This document shows, in pieces, positions 14,270 through 14,993 of a stretch of DNA of 14,993 nucleotides (the stretch's first letter is position 1; each line of letters begins with the position of its first letter). The translations under genes and the position numbers were made by a program. This stretch comes from an uncultured Clostridia bacterium (GTDB lineage: Bacteria; Bacillota; Clostridia; TANB77; CAG-508), in contig CAKPAB010000032.1 in the NCBI GenBank assembly GCA_934132805.1, forward strand, positions 1 through 14,993, read 5' to 3'. The notes under the pieces are model-generated. The model was not told the DNA's origin. It made no database searches and was given only the letters and a program-made list of their open reading frames with translations.

Positions 14270-14307
14270 TATAAAATAAAAAAATAAAAATGAAAGGAAA
14301 GAGGTAA

Positions 14308-14816
14308 ATGAACAAAAACAAAGGTATAACACTAATAGAATTAGTAATAACAGTAATTATATTATTAATTTTAGCAGGAATATCAATAATGGCATTAACA
14401 AATACAGGGATATTCCAAAGAGCGCAAGATGGAGATACAGTAAAAGTAAAAGGTTATAAAAATGGGGATTGGAGCCAAATTGAAGAATATACAGTAGCAG
14501 ATAGCAAAATAACAGTAACATTAAGTGAATTAATGCTATTGTATTTCTCAATAAAGGGAAAAGGCGGAAGTTCTGGAGGAAATGGTTATACATCATCAGA
14601 TATTTTTGATGAAACAGGTTCAGTAGATGGAAAATTGCATATAGGAGATTTTGTAAATTATACAGCAGGAACATGGACAGATGATACTTTAACTATGCGT
14701 TCGGCTTGCGTGTCCTAGTTTCTCTAGAATCTAATGTCAAATTTTCAACAGCAGGAACAAAGATAGTAACAAGCAGAAATAATGACTATACTTATAATGT
14801 ATGGAATATTGAGTAA
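14308..14816 (+). pseudogene. Prepilin-like protein gene with a frameshift near its 3' end
   Basis: The first frame runs 14308-14718 (136 residues). It opens with a type IV prepilin / pseudopilin N-terminus: a short basic leader, G6 then ITLIELVITVIIL with glutamate at +5 of the mature protein and a hydrophobic helix. Prepilin peptidase would cut after G6. The later part (IGDFVNYTAGTW) looks like the globular domain of such proteins in Clostridia. The frame then ends in an unrelated-looking SACVS at the TAG at 14716-14718. The minus-one frame is open from about 14688 to TAA 14814-14816 and encodes FGLRVLVSLESNVKF ... VWNIE, which reads as the natural continuation. One missing T in the TTT at 14688-14690 would explain it. 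AAAGGAAAGAGG precedes the ATG. Confidence 0.7.
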
Positions 14817-14826
14817 AATTTAAAAT

Positions 14827-14849
14827 CGAGTGGGCCTCGTGTCCGCTTG
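14827..14849 (+). repeat. GC-rich hairpin after the pilin-like gene
   Basis: CGAGTGG (14827-14833) can pair with CCGCTTG (14843-14849) with two G-U pairs, around a 9-base loop. This is the most GC-rich patch in the last kilobase and is followed by a run of six G at 14855-14860. Confidence 0.35.
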
Positions 14850-14863
14850 GATTAGGGGGGAAA

Positions 14864-14902
14864 ATGGGAAAATATGTAAAAGGTAAAAGTAGTGCAATAT
14901 AA
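14864..14902 (+). other. Candidate 12-residue mini-ORF after a G6 tract
   Basis: ATG 14864 to TAA 14900-14902 encodes MGKYVKGKSSAI. GGGGGG at 14855-14860 is three bases upstream. Its end overlaps the left arm of the next inverted repeat. It may be a leader peptide or chance. Confidence 0.15.
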
Positions 14903-14917
14903 TTTTACACTACTTTT
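14885..14917 (+). terminator. 10-bp inverted repeat, possible terminator
   Basis: AAAAGTAGTG (14885-14894) and CACTACTTTT (14908-14917) are perfect complements around a 13-base AT loop, ending in TTTT. The T-run is short, so termination strength is uncertain. It could end transcription from the pilin-like gene. Confidence 0.45.
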
Positions 14918-14924
14918 GAGTGTT

Positions 14925-14987
14925 AAAATATAACTGTGTAAATTCAAAATACAAGAATTTTGAATTTGCATAGTTATATTTTTTTTT
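14925..14987 (+). terminator. 26-bp hairpin with U9 tract, abutting a ribosome binding site
   Basis: Arms 14925-14950 and 14957-14982 pair over 26 positions with only two G-U wobbles around a 6-base loop (ACAAGA), and T9 follows from 14979 to 14987. GGAGGT at 14988-14993 comes immediately after, at the window edge, and would be the Shine-Dalgarno of a gene beyond it. The placement suggests a transcription attenuator or a repeat inserted just before that gene. Confidence 0.7.
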
Positions 14988-14993
14988 GGAGGT

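Larger units (their letters stand above)
13937..14307. other. Structured intergenic region between the TA pair and the pilin-like gene
   Basis: A 371-base stretch with no full gene. In order it holds a G5 tract (13975-13979), a 29-codon mini-ORF (13990-14079), a short perfect hairpin (14014-14028), seven CA repeats (14038-14051), a 9-bp hairpin (14070-14092), a 19-bp imperfect hairpin (14121-14172) and a 10-bp inverted repeat (14238-14269). The density of hairpins in an AT-rich gap suggests a structured RNA or a decayed mobile element, but I do not recognise a known family. Confidence 0.5.

Noticed and set aside
14308..14718. Programmed frameshifting in the pilin-like gene
   Set aside because: No X XXY YYZ slippery heptamer or downstream pseudoknot is evident at the junction; a one-base loss is simpler.

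Overview
The window is very AT-rich, dense in plus-strand genes, uses strong AGGAGG-type ribosome binding sites, and has sigma-A-like TTGACA/TATAAT promoters. The gene set is Gram-positive: FtsEX with CwlO/PcsB-type hydrolases, and a PrpC-PrkC-RsgA-Rpe order with PASTA repeats on the kinase. This points to a low-GC Firmicute, most likely an uncultured Clostridia-type bacterium. No species can be named from the sequence alone.

Region by region: 1-388 is non-coding and ends in a promoter. 389-4500 is a cell-wall block: ftsE, ftsX and two tandem, paralogous coiled-coil plus LytM/M23 proteins that are the expected partners of FtsEX. 4637-6545 carries a carboxy-terminal processing protease (S41) and pgsA (phosphatidylglycerophosphate synthase). 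greA follows with its own promoter and a hairpin leader, and converges with deoD (purine nucleoside phosphorylase, the only minus-strand gene) on a shared palindromic terminator. 8060-10807 is the PP2C phosphatase/PASTA kinase pair. The usual next genes, rsgA and rpe (11554-13157), are present but separated from prkC by a terminator, a new promoter and a DUF4160-DUF2442 pair whose last gene overlaps rsgA by one base. Directly after rpe is a MntA-HepT type nucleotidyltransferase/HEPT toxin-antitoxin pair. From 13937 to the end the window is accessory in character: several hairpins, a CA repeat, a 29-codon mini-ORF, a frameshifted prepilin-like gene, and a 26-bp hairpin with a U-tract directly abutting a GGAGGT at the window edge.

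The housekeeping genes form a coherent theme of envelope growth and division (FtsEX, LytM hydrolases, CtpA-like protease, PgsA, and muropeptide-sensing PrkC with its phosphatase) plus ribosome assembly (RsgA). The most interesting signals are the two TA-like cassettes bracketing rsgA-rpe, the hairpin lying between the Shine-Dalgarno and the start codon of the nucleotidyltransferase, the structured leader of greA, the structured 13.94-14.31 kb region, the broken pilin gene, and the terminal attenuator-like hairpin. I did not find CRISPR arrays, rRNA, tRNA or a recognisable transposase.
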